The notes beneath the pieces are model-generated. The model saw nothing but the letters and a program-made list of their open reading frames with translations, made no database searches and was not told the origin of the DNA. This document shows, one piece after another, positions 23,222-36,966 of a stretch of 64,000 bases of DNA. Made by a program: the position numbers and the translations under genes. Every line of letters starts with the position of its first letter. The stretch's first letter is position 1. The stretch comes from Paratinospora sagittata (taxonomy: Eukaryota; Streptophyta; Magnoliopsida; Ranunculales; Menispermaceae). Location: positions 28,534,821 to 28,598,820 of the forward strand of contig CM069590.1 in NCBI GenBank assembly GCA_035771175.1, in the 5' to 3' direction.

Positions 23222-24087
23222 ATCTTTGTAGAATTCGAAAGCTATTGTTTGATGTGTTCTTGATGCAAAACAGGTGATGTGTCCCTTTTTGATGTGTTAT
23301 CTTACCGAGACAACTTCATATACTTAGAGTTTTAAACAATGGATAGCCTCTGCAAATCTTAGCACACAAGGGATAAAATGAAGAACTAGCTGAACATCAA
23401 GACAGATTGCAATTTTGATTCAATTCGAAGCATTTTTTTGCAAAGGCAAGAATCATTACTTTCTTCTCTTGAAAAACTCTACGAAAAGCTCAATCTAACT
23501 TGCAAATATCGTGCGTGTTGAATTTTTGAAAATCAGAGAATAAGTGTTTTATAAAATTTAAAGTTGAAGGTTAAAGAGCAAGAGTACTACAAAATGATTT
23601 GAATTCAAAACATTGTTCAATCTAAAGTTTTTTTGGGCGTGCGAGACAATGGGAATCATCTAGGTGTTACTAGAGAATATTTCAATTAAGATAACCTGGC
23701 AAAACAGTGAAGGAATAGAAAAATCGAGCAAGCAGAAGTGCCCACATTTTTCTCGTTAGAAATATAAGATTTTAGTCTAAGACGTGCCAATTGCTGGATA
23801 GCCTTATTTTTGAAAAATTAATATTTTGACACTAAAGAACCATTTCATTGACTCAAAACACTTTGATATAAGAATAAACACTTTTAAATAATTCAAAACT
23901 CTTTAAAATTATGATTAAAACCTTTCGAAAACCATTTTTGTAAAAATGAAATACTATATCGAAAGTGATTTTGAAGACTTTGCAGTTTTCAGAGTTTTAG
24001 TGCTAAGATTGATCGAGGGGTTACCTTACACACCAGAGATCAAACTAATGCATTAGACATGAGATATGTCTTCGTTCTTCGAGCTTG
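23222..24087 (+). repeat. Monomer 28: C head, gaat tail (866 bp)
   Basis: Partner of unit 20, with aaatttaaag, the extra T in gtttttttggg, and aaaacagtg. Private change cgaaaaccatt. Confidence 0.97.
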
Positions 24088-24952
24088 ATCATTGTAGAAT
24101 TCGAAAGCTATTGTTTGATGTGTTCTTGATGCAAAACAGGTGATGTGTTCCTCTTTGATGTGTTATCTTACCGAGACCACTTCATATACTTAGAGTTTTA
24201 AACAATGGGTAGCCTCTGCAAATCTTAGCACACAAGGGATAAAATGAAGAACTAGCTGAACATCAAGACAGATTGCAATTTTGATTCAATTCGAAGCCTT
24301 TTTTTGCAAAGGCAAGAATCATTACTTTCTTCTCTTGAAAAACTCTTCGAAAACCTCAATCTAACTTGCTAATATCCTGCGTGTTGTATTTTTGAAAATC
24401 AGAGAATAAGTGTTTTATAAAATTTGAAGTTGAAGGTTAAAGAGCAAGAGTACTACAAAATGATTTGAATTCAAAACATTGTTCAATCTAAAATTTTTGG
24501 GGCGTGCGAGACAATGGGAATCATCTAGGTGTTACTAGAGAATATTTCAATTAAGATAACCTGGCAAAACGGTGAAGGAATAGAAAAATCAAGCAAGCAG
24601 AAGTGCCCACATTTTTCTCGTTAGAAATATCAGATTTTTGTCTAAGACGTGCCAATTGCTGGATAGCCTTATTTTTGAAAAATTAATATTTTGACACTAA
24701 AGAACCATTTCAATGACTCAAAACACTTTGATATAAGAAGAAACACTTTTAAATAATTCAAAACTCATTAAAATTATGATTAAAACCTTTCGGAAAACAT
24801 TTTTGTAAAAATGAAATACTATATCGAAAGTGATTTTGAAGACTTTGCAATTTTCAGAGTTTTAGTGCTAAGATTGATCGAGGGGTTACCTTACACACCA
24901 GAGATCAAACTAATGCATTAGACATGAGATATGTCTTCGTTCTTCGAGCTTG
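24088..24952 (+). repeat. Monomer 29: A2/A1 fusion, gaag tail (865 bp)
   Basis: Same fusion markers as unit 21 (cttgctaatatcc, aaatttttgggg, aatcaagc, atcagatttttg). Partner of unit 21 at 6848 bp and unit 36 at 6008 bp. Confidence 0.97.
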
Positions 24953-25793
24953 ATCATTGTCGAATCCGAAAGCTATTGTTTGATGTGTTCCTCTTTGATG
25001 TGTTATCTTACCGAGACCACTTCATATACTTAGAGTTTTAAACAATGGATAGCCTCTGCAAATCTTAGCACACAAGGGATAAAATGAAGAACTAGCTGAA
25101 CATCAAGACAGATTGCAATTTTGATTCAATTCGAAGCCTTTTTTTGCAAAGGCAAGAATCATTACTTTCTTCTCTTGAAAAACTCTTCGAAAAGGTCAAT
25201 CTAACTTGCAAATATCGTGCGTGATGAATTTTTGAAAATCAGAGAATGAGTGTTTTATAAAATTTGAAGTTGAAGGTTAAAGAGCAAGAGTACTAAAAAA
25301 TGATTTGAATTCAAAACATTGTTCAATCTAAAGTTTTTTGGGGGTGCGAGACAATGGGAATCATCTAGGTGTTACTAGAGAATATTTCAATTAAGATAAC
25401 CTGGCAAAACTGTGAAGGAATAGAAAAATCGAGCAAGCAGAAGTGCCCACATTTTTCTCGTTAGAAATATAAGATTTTAGTCTAAGACGTGCAAATTGCT
25501 GGATAGCCTTATTTTTGAAAAATTAATATTTTGACACTAAAGAACCATTTCATTGACTCAAAACACTTTGATATAAGATTAAACACTTTTAAATAATTGA
25601 AAACTCATTAAAATTATGATTAAAAGCTTTCAGAAAATAATTTTTTTCAAAATGAAATACTATATCGAAAGTGATTTTGAAGACTTTGCAATTTTTAGAG
25701 TTTTAGTGCGGAGATTATTCGAGGGGTTACCCTACACACCAGAGATCAAACTAATGCATTAGACATGAGATATGTCTTCGTTCTTCGAGCTTG
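24953..25793 (+). repeat. Monomer 30: B head, L tail (841 bp)
   Basis: Has gaaaaggtc and gcgtgatgaat, both shared with unit 37 at 6008 bp. Private change gtgcggagatt. It is followed by an A head instead of the usual C. Confidence 0.97.
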
Positions 25794-26660
25794 ATCATTG
25801 TAGAATTCGAAAGCTATTGTTTGATGTGTTCTTGATGCAAAACAGGTGATGTGTTCCTCTTTGATGTGTTATCTTACCGAGACCACTTCATATACTTAGA
25901 GTTTTAAACAATGGATAGCCTCTGCAAATCTTAGCACACAAGGGATAAAATGAAGAACTAGCTGAACATCAAGACAGATTGCAATTTTGATTCAATTCGA
26001 AGCTTTTTTTTGCAAAGGCAAGAATCATTACTTTCTTCTCTTGAAAAACTCTTCGAAAAGCTCAATCTAACTTGCAAATATCGTGCGTGTTGAATTTTTG
26101 AAAATCAGAGAATGAGTGTTTTATAAAATTTGAAGTTGAAGGTTAAAGAGCAAGAGTACTAAAAAATGATTTGAATTCAAAACATTGTTCAATCTAAAGT
26201 TTTTTGCGCGTGCGAGACAATGGGAATCATCTAGGTGTTACTAGAGAATATTTCAATTAAGATAACCTGGCAAAAGTGTGAAAAGGAATAGAAAAATCGA
26301 GCAAGCAGAAGTGCCCACATTTTTCTCGTTAGAAATATAAGATTTTAGTCTAAGACGTGCCAATTGCTGGATAGCCTTATTTTTGAGAAATTAATATTTT
26401 GACACTAAAGAACCATTTCAATGACTCAAAACACTTTGATATAAGAAGAAACACTTTTAAATAATTCAAAACTCATTAAAATTATGATTAAAACCTTTCG
26501 GAAAACATTTTTTTAAAAATGAAATACTATATCGAAAGTGATTTTGAAGACTTTGCAATTTTCAGAGTTTTAGTGCTAAGATTGATCGAGGGGTTACCTT
26601 ACACACCAGAGATCAAACTAATGCATTAGACATGAGATATGTCTTCGTTCTTCGAGCTTG
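25794..26660 (+). repeat. Monomer 31: A1, gaag tail (867 bp)
   Basis: Carries the aaaagtgtgaaaagg insertion otherwise seen only in unit 13, and the T-substituted attttttTaaaaatg. Opens pentamer copy 2. Confidence 0.97.
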
Positions 26661-27500
26661 ATCATTGTCGAATCCGAAAGCTATTGTTTGATGTGTTCCT
26701 CTTTGATGTGTTATCTTACCGAGACCACTTCATATACTTAGAGTTTTAAACAATGGATAGCCTCTGCAAATCTTAGCACACAAGGGATAAAATGAAGAAC
26801 TAGCTGAACATCAAGACAGATTGCAATTTTGATTCAATTCGAAGCCTTTTTTTGCAAAGGCAAGAATCATTACTTTCTTCTCTTGAAAAACTCTTCGAAA
26901 AGCTCAATCTAACTTGCAAATATCGTGCGTGTTGAATTTTTGAAAATCAGAGAATGAGTGTTTTATAAAATTCGAAGTTGAAGGTTAAAGTGCAAGAGTA
27001 CTAAAAAATGATTTGAATTCAAAACATTGTTCAATCTAAAGTTTTTTGCGCGTGCGAGACAATGGGAATCATCTAGGTGTTACTAGAGAATATTTCAATT
27101 AAGATAACCTGGCAAAACTGTGAAGGAATAGAAAAATCGAGCAAGCAGAAGTGCCCACATTTTTCTCGTTAGAAATATAAGATTTTAGTCTAAGACGTGC
27201 CAATTGCTGGATAGCCTTATTTTTGAGAAATTAATATTTTGACACTAAAGAACCATTTCAATGACTCAAAACACTTTGATATAAGAAGAAACACTTTTAA
27301 ATAATTCAAAACTCATTAAAATTATGATTAAAACCTTTCGGAAAACATTTTTTTAAAAATGAAATACTATATCGAAAGTGATTTTGAAGACTTTGCAATT
27401 TTCAGAGTTTTAGTGCTAAGATTGATCGAGGGGTTACCTTACACACCAGAGATCAAACTAATGCATTAGACATGAGATATGTCTTCGTTCTTCGAGCTTG
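26661..27500 (+). repeat. Monomer 32: B head, A1 body and gaag tail (840 bp)
   Basis: 25 bp deletion in the head, then aaattcgaag, aaagtgcaag, gcgcg, gagaaatt, agaagaaac. The aaagtgcaag marker recurs in unit 48. It is the only unit without an L tail that is followed by a standard C head. Confidence 0.96.
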
Positions 27501-28365
27501 ATCTTTGTAGAATTCGAAAGCTATTGTTTGATGTTTTCTTGATGCAAAACAGGTGATGTGTCCCTTTTTGATGTGTTATCTTACCGAGACAACTTCATAT
27601 ACTTAGAGTTTTAAACAATGGATAGCCTCTGCAAATCTTAGCACACAAGGGATAAAATGAAGAACTAGCTGAACATCAAGACAGATTGCAATTTTGATTC
27701 AATTCGAAGCATTTTTTTGCAAAGGCAAGAATCATTACTTTTTTCTCTTGAAAAACTCTACGAAAAGCTCAATCTAACTTGCAAATATCGTGCGTGTTGA
27801 ATTTTTGAAAATCAGAGAATAAGTGTTTTATAAAATTTGAAGTTGAAGGTTAAAGAGCAAGAGTACTACAAAATGATTTGAATTCAAAACATTGTTCAAT
27901 CTAAAGTTTTTTGGGCGTGCGAGACAATGGGAATCATCTAGGTGTTACTAGAGAATATTTCAATTAAGATAACCTGGCAAAACTGTGAAGGAATAGAAAA
28001 ATCGAGCAAGCAGAAGTGCCCACATTTTTCTTGTTAGAAATATAAGATTTTAGTCTAAGACGTGCCAATTGCTGGATAGCCTTATTTTTGAAAAATTAAT
28101 ATTTTGACACTAAAGAACCATTTCATTGACTCAAAACACTTTGATATAAGAAAAAACACTTTTAAATAATTCAAAACTCTTTAAAATTATGATTAAAACC
28201 TTTCGAAAAACATTTTTGTAAAAATGAAATACTATATCGAAAGTGATTTTGAAGACTTTGCAGTTTTCAGAGTTTTAGTGCTAAGATTGATCGAGGGGTT
28301 ACCTTACACACCAGAGATCAAACTAATGCATTAGACATGAGATATGTCTTCGTTCTTCGAGCTTG
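27501..28365 (+). repeat. Monomer 33: C head, gaaa tail (865 bp)
   Basis: Has gatgttttcttg, acttttttctc, aaaactgtg, ttcttgttag, agaaaaaacac and tgcagttttc. Partner of unit 38 at 4301 bp. Confidence 0.97.
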
Positions 28366-29230
28366 ATCATTGTAGAATTCGAAAGCTATTGTTTGATGTG
28401 TTCTTGATGCAAAACAGGTGATGTGTTCCTCTTTGATGTGTTATCTTACCGAGACCACTTCATATACTTAGAGTTTTAAACAATGGGTAGCCTCTGCAAA
28501 TCTTAGCACACAAGGGATAAAATGAAGAACTAGCTGAACATCAAGACAGATTGCAATTTTGATTCAATTCGAAGCCTTTTTTTGCAAAGGCAAGAATCAT
28601 TACTTTCTTCTCTTGAAAAACTCTTCGAAAACCTCAATCTAACTTGCAAATATCCTGCGTGTTGTATTTTTGAAAATCAGAGAATAAGTGTTTTATAAAA
28701 TTTGAAGTTGAAGGTTAAAGAGCAAGAGTACTACAAAATGATTTGAATTCAAAACATTGTTCAATCTAAAGTTTTTTGGGCGTGCGAGACAATGGGAATC
28801 ATCTAGGTGTTACTAGAGATTATTTCAATTAAGATAACCTGGCAAAACGATGAAGGAATAGAAAAATCGTGCAAGCAGAAGTGCCCACATTTTTCTCGTT
28901 AGAAATATCAGATTTTAGTCTAAGACGTGCCAATTGCTTGATAGCCTTATTTTTGAAAAATTAATATTTTGACACTAAAGAACCATTTCATTGACTCAAA
29001 ACACTTTGATATAAGAATAAACACTTTTAAATAATTCAAAACTCTTTAAAATTATGATTAAAACCTTTCGGAAAACATTTTTGTAAAAATGAAATACTAT
29101 ATCGAAAGTGATTTTGAAGACTTTGCAATTTTCAGAGTTTTAGTGCTAAGGTTGATCGAAGGGTTGCCTTACACACCAGAGATCAAACTAATGCATTCGA
29201 CATGAGATATGTCTTCGTTCTTCGAGCTTG
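28366..29230 (+). repeat. Monomer 34: A2, gaat tail (865 bp)
   Basis: A2 markers plus aatcgtgcaagc, attgcttgat and gcattcgac, shared with unit 39. Private change gatcgaaggg. Confidence 0.97.
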
Positions 29231-30095
29231 ATCATTGTAGAATTCGAAAGCTATTGTTTGATGTGTTCTTGATGCAAAACAGGTGATGTGTTCCTCTTTG
29301 ATGTGTTATCTTACCGAGACCACTTCATATACTTAGAGTTTTAAACAATGGATAGCCTCTGCAAATCTTAGCACACAAGGGATAAAATGAAGAACTAGCT
29401 GAACAACAAGACAGATTGCAATTTTGATTCAATTCGAAGCCTTTTTTTGCAAAGGCAAGAATCATTACTTTCTTCTCTTGAAAAACTCTTCGAAAAGCTC
29501 AATCTAACTTGCAAATATCGTGCGTGTTGTATTTTTGAAAATCAGAGAATGAGTGTTTTATAAAATTTGAAGTTGAAGGTTAAAGAGCAAGAGTACTACA
29601 TAATGATTTGAATTCAAAACATTGTTCAATCTAAAGTTTTTTGGGCGTGCGAGACAATGAGAATCATCTAGGTGTTACTAGAGAATATTTCAATTAAGAT
29701 AACCTGGCAAAATTGTGAAGGAATAGAAAAATCGAGCAAGCAGAAGTGCCCACATTTTTCTCGTTAGAAATATAAGATTTTAGTCTAAGACGTGCCAATT
29801 GCTGGATAGCCTTATTCTTGAAAAATTAATATTTTGACACTAAAGAACCATTTCATTGACTCAAAACACTTTGATATAAGAATAAACACTTTTAAATAAT
29901 TCAAAACTCATTAAAATTATGATTAAAACCTTTCGGAAAACATTTTTGTAAAAATGAAATACTATATCAAAAGTGATTTTGAAGACTTTGCAATTTTCAG
30001 AGTTTTAGTGCTAAGATTGATCGAGGGGATACCTTACACACCAGAGATCAAACTAATGCATTAGACATGAGATATGTCTTCGTTCTTCGAGCTTG
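29231..30095 (+). repeat. Monomer 35: A3, gaat tail (865 bp)
   Basis: A3 with gaacaacaag, acaatgagaatc and ttattcttg, shared with unit 40. It has tttataaaattt rather than tttattaaattt. Ends gggatacc. Confidence 0.97.
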
Positions 30096-30960
30096 ATCAT
30101 TGTAGAATTCGAAAGCTATTGTTTGATGTGTTCTTGATGCAAAACAGGTGATGTGTTCCTCTTTGATGTGTTATCTTACCGAGACCACTTCATATACTTA
30201 GAGTTTTAAACAATGGGTAGCCTCTGCAAATCTTAGCACACAAGGGATAAAATGAAGAACTAGCTGAACATCAAGACAGATTGCAATTTTGATTCAATTC
30301 GAAGCCTTTTTTTGCAAAGGCAAGAATCATTACTTTCTTCTCTTGAAAAACTCTTCGAAAACCTCAATCTAACTTGCTAATATCCTGCGTGTTGTATTTT
30401 TGAAAATCAGAGAATAAGTGTTTTATAAAATTTGAAGTTGAAGGTTAAAGAGCAAGAGTACTACAAAATGATTTGAATTCAAAACATTGTTCAATCTAAA
30501 ATTTTTGGGGCGTGCGAGACAATGGGAATCATCTAGGTGTTACTAGAGAATATTTCAATTAAGATAACCTGGCAAAACGGTGAAGGAATAGAAAAATCAA
30601 GCAAGCAGAAGTGCCCACATTTTTCTCGTTAGAAATATCAGATTTTTGTCTAAGACGTGCCAATTGCTGGATAGCCTTATTTTTGAAAAATTAATATTTT
30701 GACACTAAAGAACCATTTCAATGACTCAAAACACTTTGATATAAGAAGAAACACTTTTAAATAATTCAAAACTCATTAAAATTATGATTAAAACCTTTCG
30801 GAAAACATTTTTGTAAAAATGAAATACTATATCGAAAGTGATTTTGAAGACTTTGCAATTTTCAGAGTTTTAGTGCTAAGATTGATCGAGGGGTTACCTT
30901 ACACACCAGAGATCAAACTAATGCATTAGACATGAGATATGTCTTCGTTCTTCGAGCTTG
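30096..30960 (+). repeat. Monomer 36: A2/A1 fusion, gaag tail (865 bp)
   Basis: Carries cttgctaatatcc, aaatttttgggg, aatcaagc and atcagatttttg. It fills the A1 slot of pentamer copy 3. Partner of unit 29. Confidence 0.97.
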
Positions 30961-31801
30961 ATCATTGTCGAATCCGAAAGCTATTGTTTGATGTGTTCCT
31001 CTTTGATGTGTTATCTTACCGAGACCACTTCATATACTTAGAGTTTTAAACAATGGATAGCCTCTGCAAATCTTAGCACACAAGGGATAAAATGAAGAAC
31101 TAGCTGAACATCAAGACAGATTGCAATTTTGATTCAATTCGAAGCCTTTTTTTGCAAAGGCAAGAATCATTACTTTCTTCTCTTGAAAAACTCTTCGAAA
31201 AGGTCAATCTAACTTGCAAATATCGTGCGTGATGAATTTTTGAAAATCAGAGAATGAGTGTTTTATAAAATTTGAAGTTGAAGGTTAAAGAGCAAGAGTA
31301 CTAAAAAATGATTTGAATTCAAAACATTGTTCAATCTAAAGTTTTTTGGGGGTGCGAGACAATGGGAATCATCTAGGTGTTACTAGAGAATATTTCAATT
31401 AAGATAACCTGGCAAAACTGTGAAGGAATAGAAAAATCGAGCAAGCAGAAGTGCCCACATTTTTCTCGTTAGAAATATAAGATTTTAGTCTAAGACGTGC
31501 AAATTGCTGGATAGCCTTATTTTTGAAAAATTAATATTTTGACACTAAAGAACCATTTCATTGACTCAAAACACTTTGATATAAGATTAAACACTTTTAA
31601 ATAATTGAAAACTCATTAAAATTATGATTAAAAGCTTTCAGAAAATAATTTTTTTCAAAATGAAATACTATATCGAAAGTGATTTTGAAGACTTTGCAAT
31701 TTTTAGAGTTTTAGTGCTGAGATTATTCGAGGGGTTACCCTACACACCAGAGATCAAACTAATGCATTAGACATGAGATATGTCTTCGTTCTTCGAGCTT
31801 G
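30961..31801 (+). repeat. Monomer 37: B head, L tail (841 bp)
   Basis: Has gaaaaggtc and gcgtgatgaat like unit 30 and gattattcg in the tail. Followed by C, restoring the usual order. Confidence 0.97.
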
Positions 31802-32666
31802 ATCTTTGTAGAATTCGAAAGCTATTGTTTGATGTTTTCTTGATGCAAAACAGGTGATGTGTCCCTTTTTGATGTGTTATCTTACCGAGACAACTTCATA
31901 TACTTAGAGTTTTAAACAATGGATAGCCTCTGCAAATCTTAGCACACAAGGGATAAAATGAAGAACTAGCTGAACATCAAGACAGATTGCAATTTTGATT
32001 CAATTCGAAGCATTTTTTTGCAAAGGCAAGAATCATTACTTTCTTCTCTTGAAAAACTCTACGAAAAGCTCAATCTAACTTGCAAATATCGTGCGTGTTG
32101 AATTTTTGAAAATCAGAGAATAAGTGTTTTATAAAATTTGAAGTTGAAGGTTAAAGAGCAAGAGTACTACAAAATGATTTGAATTCAAAACATTGTTCAA
32201 TCTAAAGTTTTTTGGGCGTGCGAGACAATGGGAATCATCTAGGTGTTACTAGAGAATATTTCAATTAAGATAACCTGGCAAAACTGTGAAGGAATAGAAA
32301 AATCGAGCAAGCAGAAGTGCCCACATTTTTCTTGTTAGAAATATAAGATTTTAGTCTAAGACGTGCCAATTGCTGGATAGCCTTATTTTTGAAAAATTAA
32401 TATTTTGACACTAAAGAACCATTTCATTGACTCAAAACACTTTGATATAAGAAAAAACACTTTTAAATAATTCAAAACTCTTTAAAATTATGATTAAAAC
32501 CTTTCGAAAAACATTTTTGTAAAAATGAAATACTATATCGAAAGTGATTTTGAAGACTTTGCAGTTTTCAGAGTTTTAGTGCTAAGATTGATCGAGGGGT
32601 TACCTTACACACCAGAGATCAAACTAATGCATTAGACATGAGATATGTCTTCGTTCTTCGAGCTTG
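31802..32666 (+). repeat. Monomer 38: C head, gaaa tail (865 bp)
   Basis: Partner of unit 33 (gatgttttcttg, ttcttgttag, agaaaaaacac). It has the ordinary actttcttctc. Confidence 0.97.
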
Positions 32667-33531
32667 ATCATTGTAGAATTCGAAAGCTATTGTTTGATGT
32701 GTTCTTGATGCAAAACAGGTGATGTGTTCCTCTTTGATGTGTTATCTTACCGAGACCACTTCATATACTTAGAGTTTTAAACAATGGGTAGCCTCTGCAA
32801 ATCTTAGCACACAAGGGATAAAATGAAGAACTAGCTGAACATCAAGACAGATTGCAATTTTGATTCAATTCGAAGCCTTTTTTTGCAAAGGCAAGAATCA
32901 TTACTTTCTTCTCTTGAAAAACTCTTCGAAAACCTCAATCTAACTTGCAAATATCCTGCGTGTTGTATTTTTGAAAATCAGAGAATAAGTGTTTTATAAA
33001 ATTTGAAGTTGAAGGTTAAAGAGCAAGAGTACTACAAAATGATTTGAATTCAAAACATTGTTCAATCTAAAGTTTTTTGGGCGTGCGAGACAATGGGAAT
33101 CATCTAGGTGTTACTAGAGATTATTTCAATTAAGATAACCTGGCAAAACGATGAAGGAATAGAAAAATCGTGCAAGCAGAAGTGCCCACATTTTTCTCGT
33201 TAGAAATATCAGATTTTAGTCTAAGACGTGCCAATTGCTTGATAGCCTTATTTTTGAAAAATTAATATTTTGACACTAAAGAACCATTTCATTGACTCAA
33301 AACACTTTGATATAAGAATAAACACTTTTAAATAATTCAAAACTCTTTAAAATTATGATTAAAACCTTTCGGAAAACATTTTTGTAAAAATGAAATACTA
33401 TATCGAAAGTGATTTTGAAGACTTTGCAATTTTCAGAGTTTTAGTGCTAAGGTTGATCGAGGGGTTGCCTTACACACCAGAGATCAAACTAATGCATTCG
33501 ACATGAGATATGTCTTCGTTCTTCGAGCTTG
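32667..33531 (+). repeat. Monomer 39: A2, gaat tail (865 bp)
   Basis: Partner of unit 34 with aatcgtgcaagc, attgcttgat and gcattcgac, and the ordinary gatcgagggg. Confidence 0.97.
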
Positions 33532-34396
33532 ATCATTGTAGAATTCGAAAGCTATTGTTTGATGTGTTCTTGATGCAAAACAGGTGATGTGTTCCTCTTT
33601 GATGTGTTATCTTACCGAGACCACTTCATATACTTAGAGTTTTAAACAATGGATAGCCTCTGCAAATCTTAGCACACAAGGGATAAAATGAAGAACTAGC
33701 TGAACAACAAGACAGATTGCAATTTTGATTCAATTCGAAGCCTTTTTTTGCAAAGGCAAGAATCATTACTTTCTTCTCTTGAAAAACTCTTCGAAAAGCT
33801 CAATCTAACTTGCAAATATCGTGCGTGTTGTATTTTTGAAAATCAGAGAATGAGTGTTTTATAAAATTTGAAGTTGAAGGTTAAAGAGCAAGAGTACTAC
33901 ATAATGATTTGAATTCAAAACATTGTTCAATCTAAAGTTTTTTGGGCGTGCGAGACAATGAGAATCATCTAGGTGTTACTAGAGAATATTTCAATTAAGA
34001 TAACCTGGCAAAATTGTGAAGGAATAGAAAAATCGAGCAAGCAGAAGTGCCCACATTTTTCTCGTTAGAAATATAAGATTTTAGTCTAAGACGTGCCAAT
34101 TGCTGGATAGCCTTATTCTTGAAAAATTAATATTTTGACACTAAAGAACCATTTCATTGACTCAAAACACTTTGATATAAGAATAAACACTTTTAAATAA
34201 TTCAAAACTCATTAAAATTATGATTAAAACCTTTCGGAAAACATTTTTGTAAAAATGAAATACTATATCAAAAGTGATTTTGAAGACTTTGCAATTTTCA
34301 GAGTTTTAGTGCTAAGATTGATCGAGGGGATACCTTACACACCAGAGATCAAACTAATGCATTAGACATGAGATATGTCTTCGTTCTTCGAGCTTG
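33532..34396 (+). repeat. Monomer 40: A3, gaat tail (865 bp)
   Basis: Partner of unit 35 with gaacaacaag, acaatgagaatc, ttattcttg and gggatacc. Confidence 0.97.
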
Positions 34397-35261
34397 ATCA
34401 TTGTAGAATTCGAAAGCTATTGTTTGATGTGTTCTTGATGCAAAACAGGTGATGTGTTCCTCTTTGATGTGTTATCTTACCGAGACCACTTCATATACTT
34501 AGAGTTTTAAACAATGGATAGCCTCTGCAAATCTTAGCACACAAGGGATAAAATGAAGAACTAGCTGAACATCAAGACAGATTGCAATTTTGATTCAATT
34601 CGAAGCCTTTTTTTGCAAAGGCAAGAATCATTACTTTCTTCTCTTGAAAAACTCTTCGAAAACCTCAATCTAACTTGCAAATATCGTGCGTGTTGAATTT
34701 TTGAAAATCAGAGAATGAGTGTTTTATAAAATTCGAAGTTGAAGGTTAAAGAGCAAGAGTACTAAAAAATGATTTGAATTCAAAACATTGTTCAATCTAA
34801 AGTTTTTTGCACGTGCGAGACAATGGGAATCATCTAGGTGTTACTAGAGAATATTCCAATTAAGATAACCTGGCAAAACTGTGAAGGAATAGAAAAATCG
34901 AGCAAGCAGAAGTGCCCACATTTTTCTCGTTAGAAATATAAGATTTTAGTCTAAGACGTGCCAATTGCTGGATAGCCTTATTTTTGAGAAATTAATATTT
35001 TGACACTAAAGAACCATTTCAATGACTCAAAACACTTTGATATAAGAAGAAACACTTTTAAATAATTCAAAACTCATTAAAATTATGATTAAAACCTTTC
35101 GGAAAACATTTTTTTAAAAATGAAATACTATATCGAAAGTGATTTTGAAGACTTTGCAATTTTCAGAGTTTTAGTGCTAAGATTGATCGAGGGGTTACCT
35201 TACACACCAGAGATCAAACTAATGCATTAGACATGAGATATGTCTTCGTTCTTCGAGCTTG
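34397..35261 (+). repeat. Monomer 41: A1, gaag tail (865 bp)
   Basis: Has gaaaacctc, aaattcgaag, tttgcacgtg and atattccaatt, with gagaaatt and agaagaaac. The last two body markers recur only in unit 43. Confidence 0.97.
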
Positions 35262-36101
35262 ATCATTGTCGAATCCGAAAGCTATTGTTTGATGTGTTCC
35301 TCTTTGATGTGTTATCTTACCGAGACCACTTCATATACTTAGAGTTTTAAACAATGGATAGCCTCTGCAAATCTTAGCACACAAGGGATAAAATGAAGAA
35401 CTAGCTGAACATCAAGACAGATTGCAATTTTGATTCAATTCGAAGCCTTTTTTTGCAAAGGCAAGAATCATTACTTTCTTCTCTTGAAAAACTCTTCGAA
35501 AAGCTCAATCTAACTTGCAAATATCGTGCGTGTTGAATTTTTGAAAATCAGAGAATGAGTGTTTTATAAAATTCGAAGTTGAAGGTTAAAGAGCAAGAGT
35601 ACTAAAAAATGATTTGAATTCAAAACATTGTTCAATCTAAAGTTTTTTGCGCGTGCGAGACAATGGGAATCATCTAGGTGTTACTAGAGAATATTTCAAT
35701 TAAGATAACCTGGCAAAACTGTGAAGGAATAGAAAAATCGAGCAAGCAGAAGTGCCCACATTTTTCTCGTTAGAAATATAAGATTTTAGTCTAAGACGTG
35801 CCAATTGCTGGATAGCCTTATTTTTGAGAAATTAATATTTTGACACTAAAGAACCATTTCAATGACTCAAAACACTTTGATATAAGAAGAAACACTTTTA
35901 AATAATTCAAAACTCATTAAAATTATGATTAAAACCTTTCGGAAAACATTTTTTTAAAAATGAAATACTATATCGAAAGTGATTTTGAAGACTTTGCAAT
36001 TTTCAGAGTTTTAGTGCTAAGATTGATCGAGGGGTTACCTTACACACCAGAGATCAAACTAATGCATTAGACATGAGATATGTCTTCGTTCTTCGAGCTT
36101 G
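35262..36101 (+). repeat. Monomer 42: B head, A1 body and gaag tail (840 bp)
   Basis: 25 bp head deletion with aaattcgaag, gcgcg, gagaaatt and agaagaaac. Nearly identical to unit 44, 1705 bp downstream. Confidence 0.97.
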
Positions 36102-36966
36102 ATCATTGTCGAATCCGAAAGCTATTGTTTGATGTGTTCTTGATGCAAAACAGGTGATGTGTCCCTTTTTGATGTGTTATCTTACCGAGACAACTTCATA
36201 TACTTAGAGTTTTAAACAATGGATAGCCTCTGCAAATCTTAGCACACAAGGGATAAAATGAAGAACTAGCTGAACATCAAGACAGATTGCAATTTTGATT
36301 CAATTCGAAGCCTTTTTTTGCAAAGGCAAGAATCATTACTTTCTTCTCTTGAAAAACTCTTCGAAAAGCTCAATCTAACTTGCAAATATCGTGCGTGTTG
36401 AATTTTTGAAAATCAGAGAATGAGTGTTTTATAAAATTCGAAGTTGAAGGTTAAAGAGCAAGAGTACTAAAAAATGATTTGAATTCAAAACATTGTTCAA
36501 TCTAAAGTTTTTTGCACGTGCGAGACAATGGGAATCATCTAGGTGTTACTAGAGAATATTCCAATTAAGATAACCTGGCAAAACTGTGAAGGAATAGAAA
36601 AATCGAGCAAGCAGAAGTGCCCACATTTTTCTCGTTAGAAATATAAGATTTTAGTCTAAGACGTGCCAATTGCTGGATAGCCTTATTTTTGAGAAATTAA
36701 TATTTTGACACTAAAGAACCATTTCAATGACTCAAAACACTTTGATATAAGAAGAAACACTTTTAAATAATTCAAAACTCATTAAAATTATGATTAAAAC
36801 CTTTCGGAAAACATTTTTTTAAAAATGAAATACTATATCGAAAGTGATTTTGAAGACTTTGCAATTTTCAGAGTTTTAGTGCTAAGATTGATCGAGGGGT
36901 TACCTTACACACCAGAGATCAAACTAATGCATTAGACATGAGATATGTCTTCGTTCTTCGAGCTTG
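36102..36966 (+). repeat. Monomer 43: mixed B/C head, A1 body (865 bp)
   Basis: Begins attgtcgaatcc (B) but has no deletion and continues with tgtccctttttg and gagacaac (C). The body then has tttgcacgtg and atattccaatt (unit 41) and a gaag tail. At least two junctions lie in one monomer. Confidence 0.96.

Larger units (their letters stand above)
25794..30095 (+). repeat. Five-monomer higher-order repeat, copy 2 (units 31-35)
   Basis: Order is A1, B head on an A1 body and tail, C, A2, A3; length 4302 bp. Unit 31 shares the private aaaagtgtgaaaagg insertion with unit 13, tying this block to copy 1. The B slot has lost its usual L tail, so it is a fusion within the otherwise regular pentamer. 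Confidence 0.85.
30096..34396 (+). repeat. Five-monomer higher-order repeat, copy 3 (units 36-40)
   Basis: Order is A2/A1 fusion in the A1 slot, B with L tail, C, A2, A3; length 4301 bp. The last three monomers match units 33-35 at an exact 4301 bp offset, including private markers: tgatgttttc in C, gcttgatag and gcattcgac in A2, aacaacaag and ttattcttg in A3. Adjacent pentamers were therefore copied as a block. Confidence 0.87.
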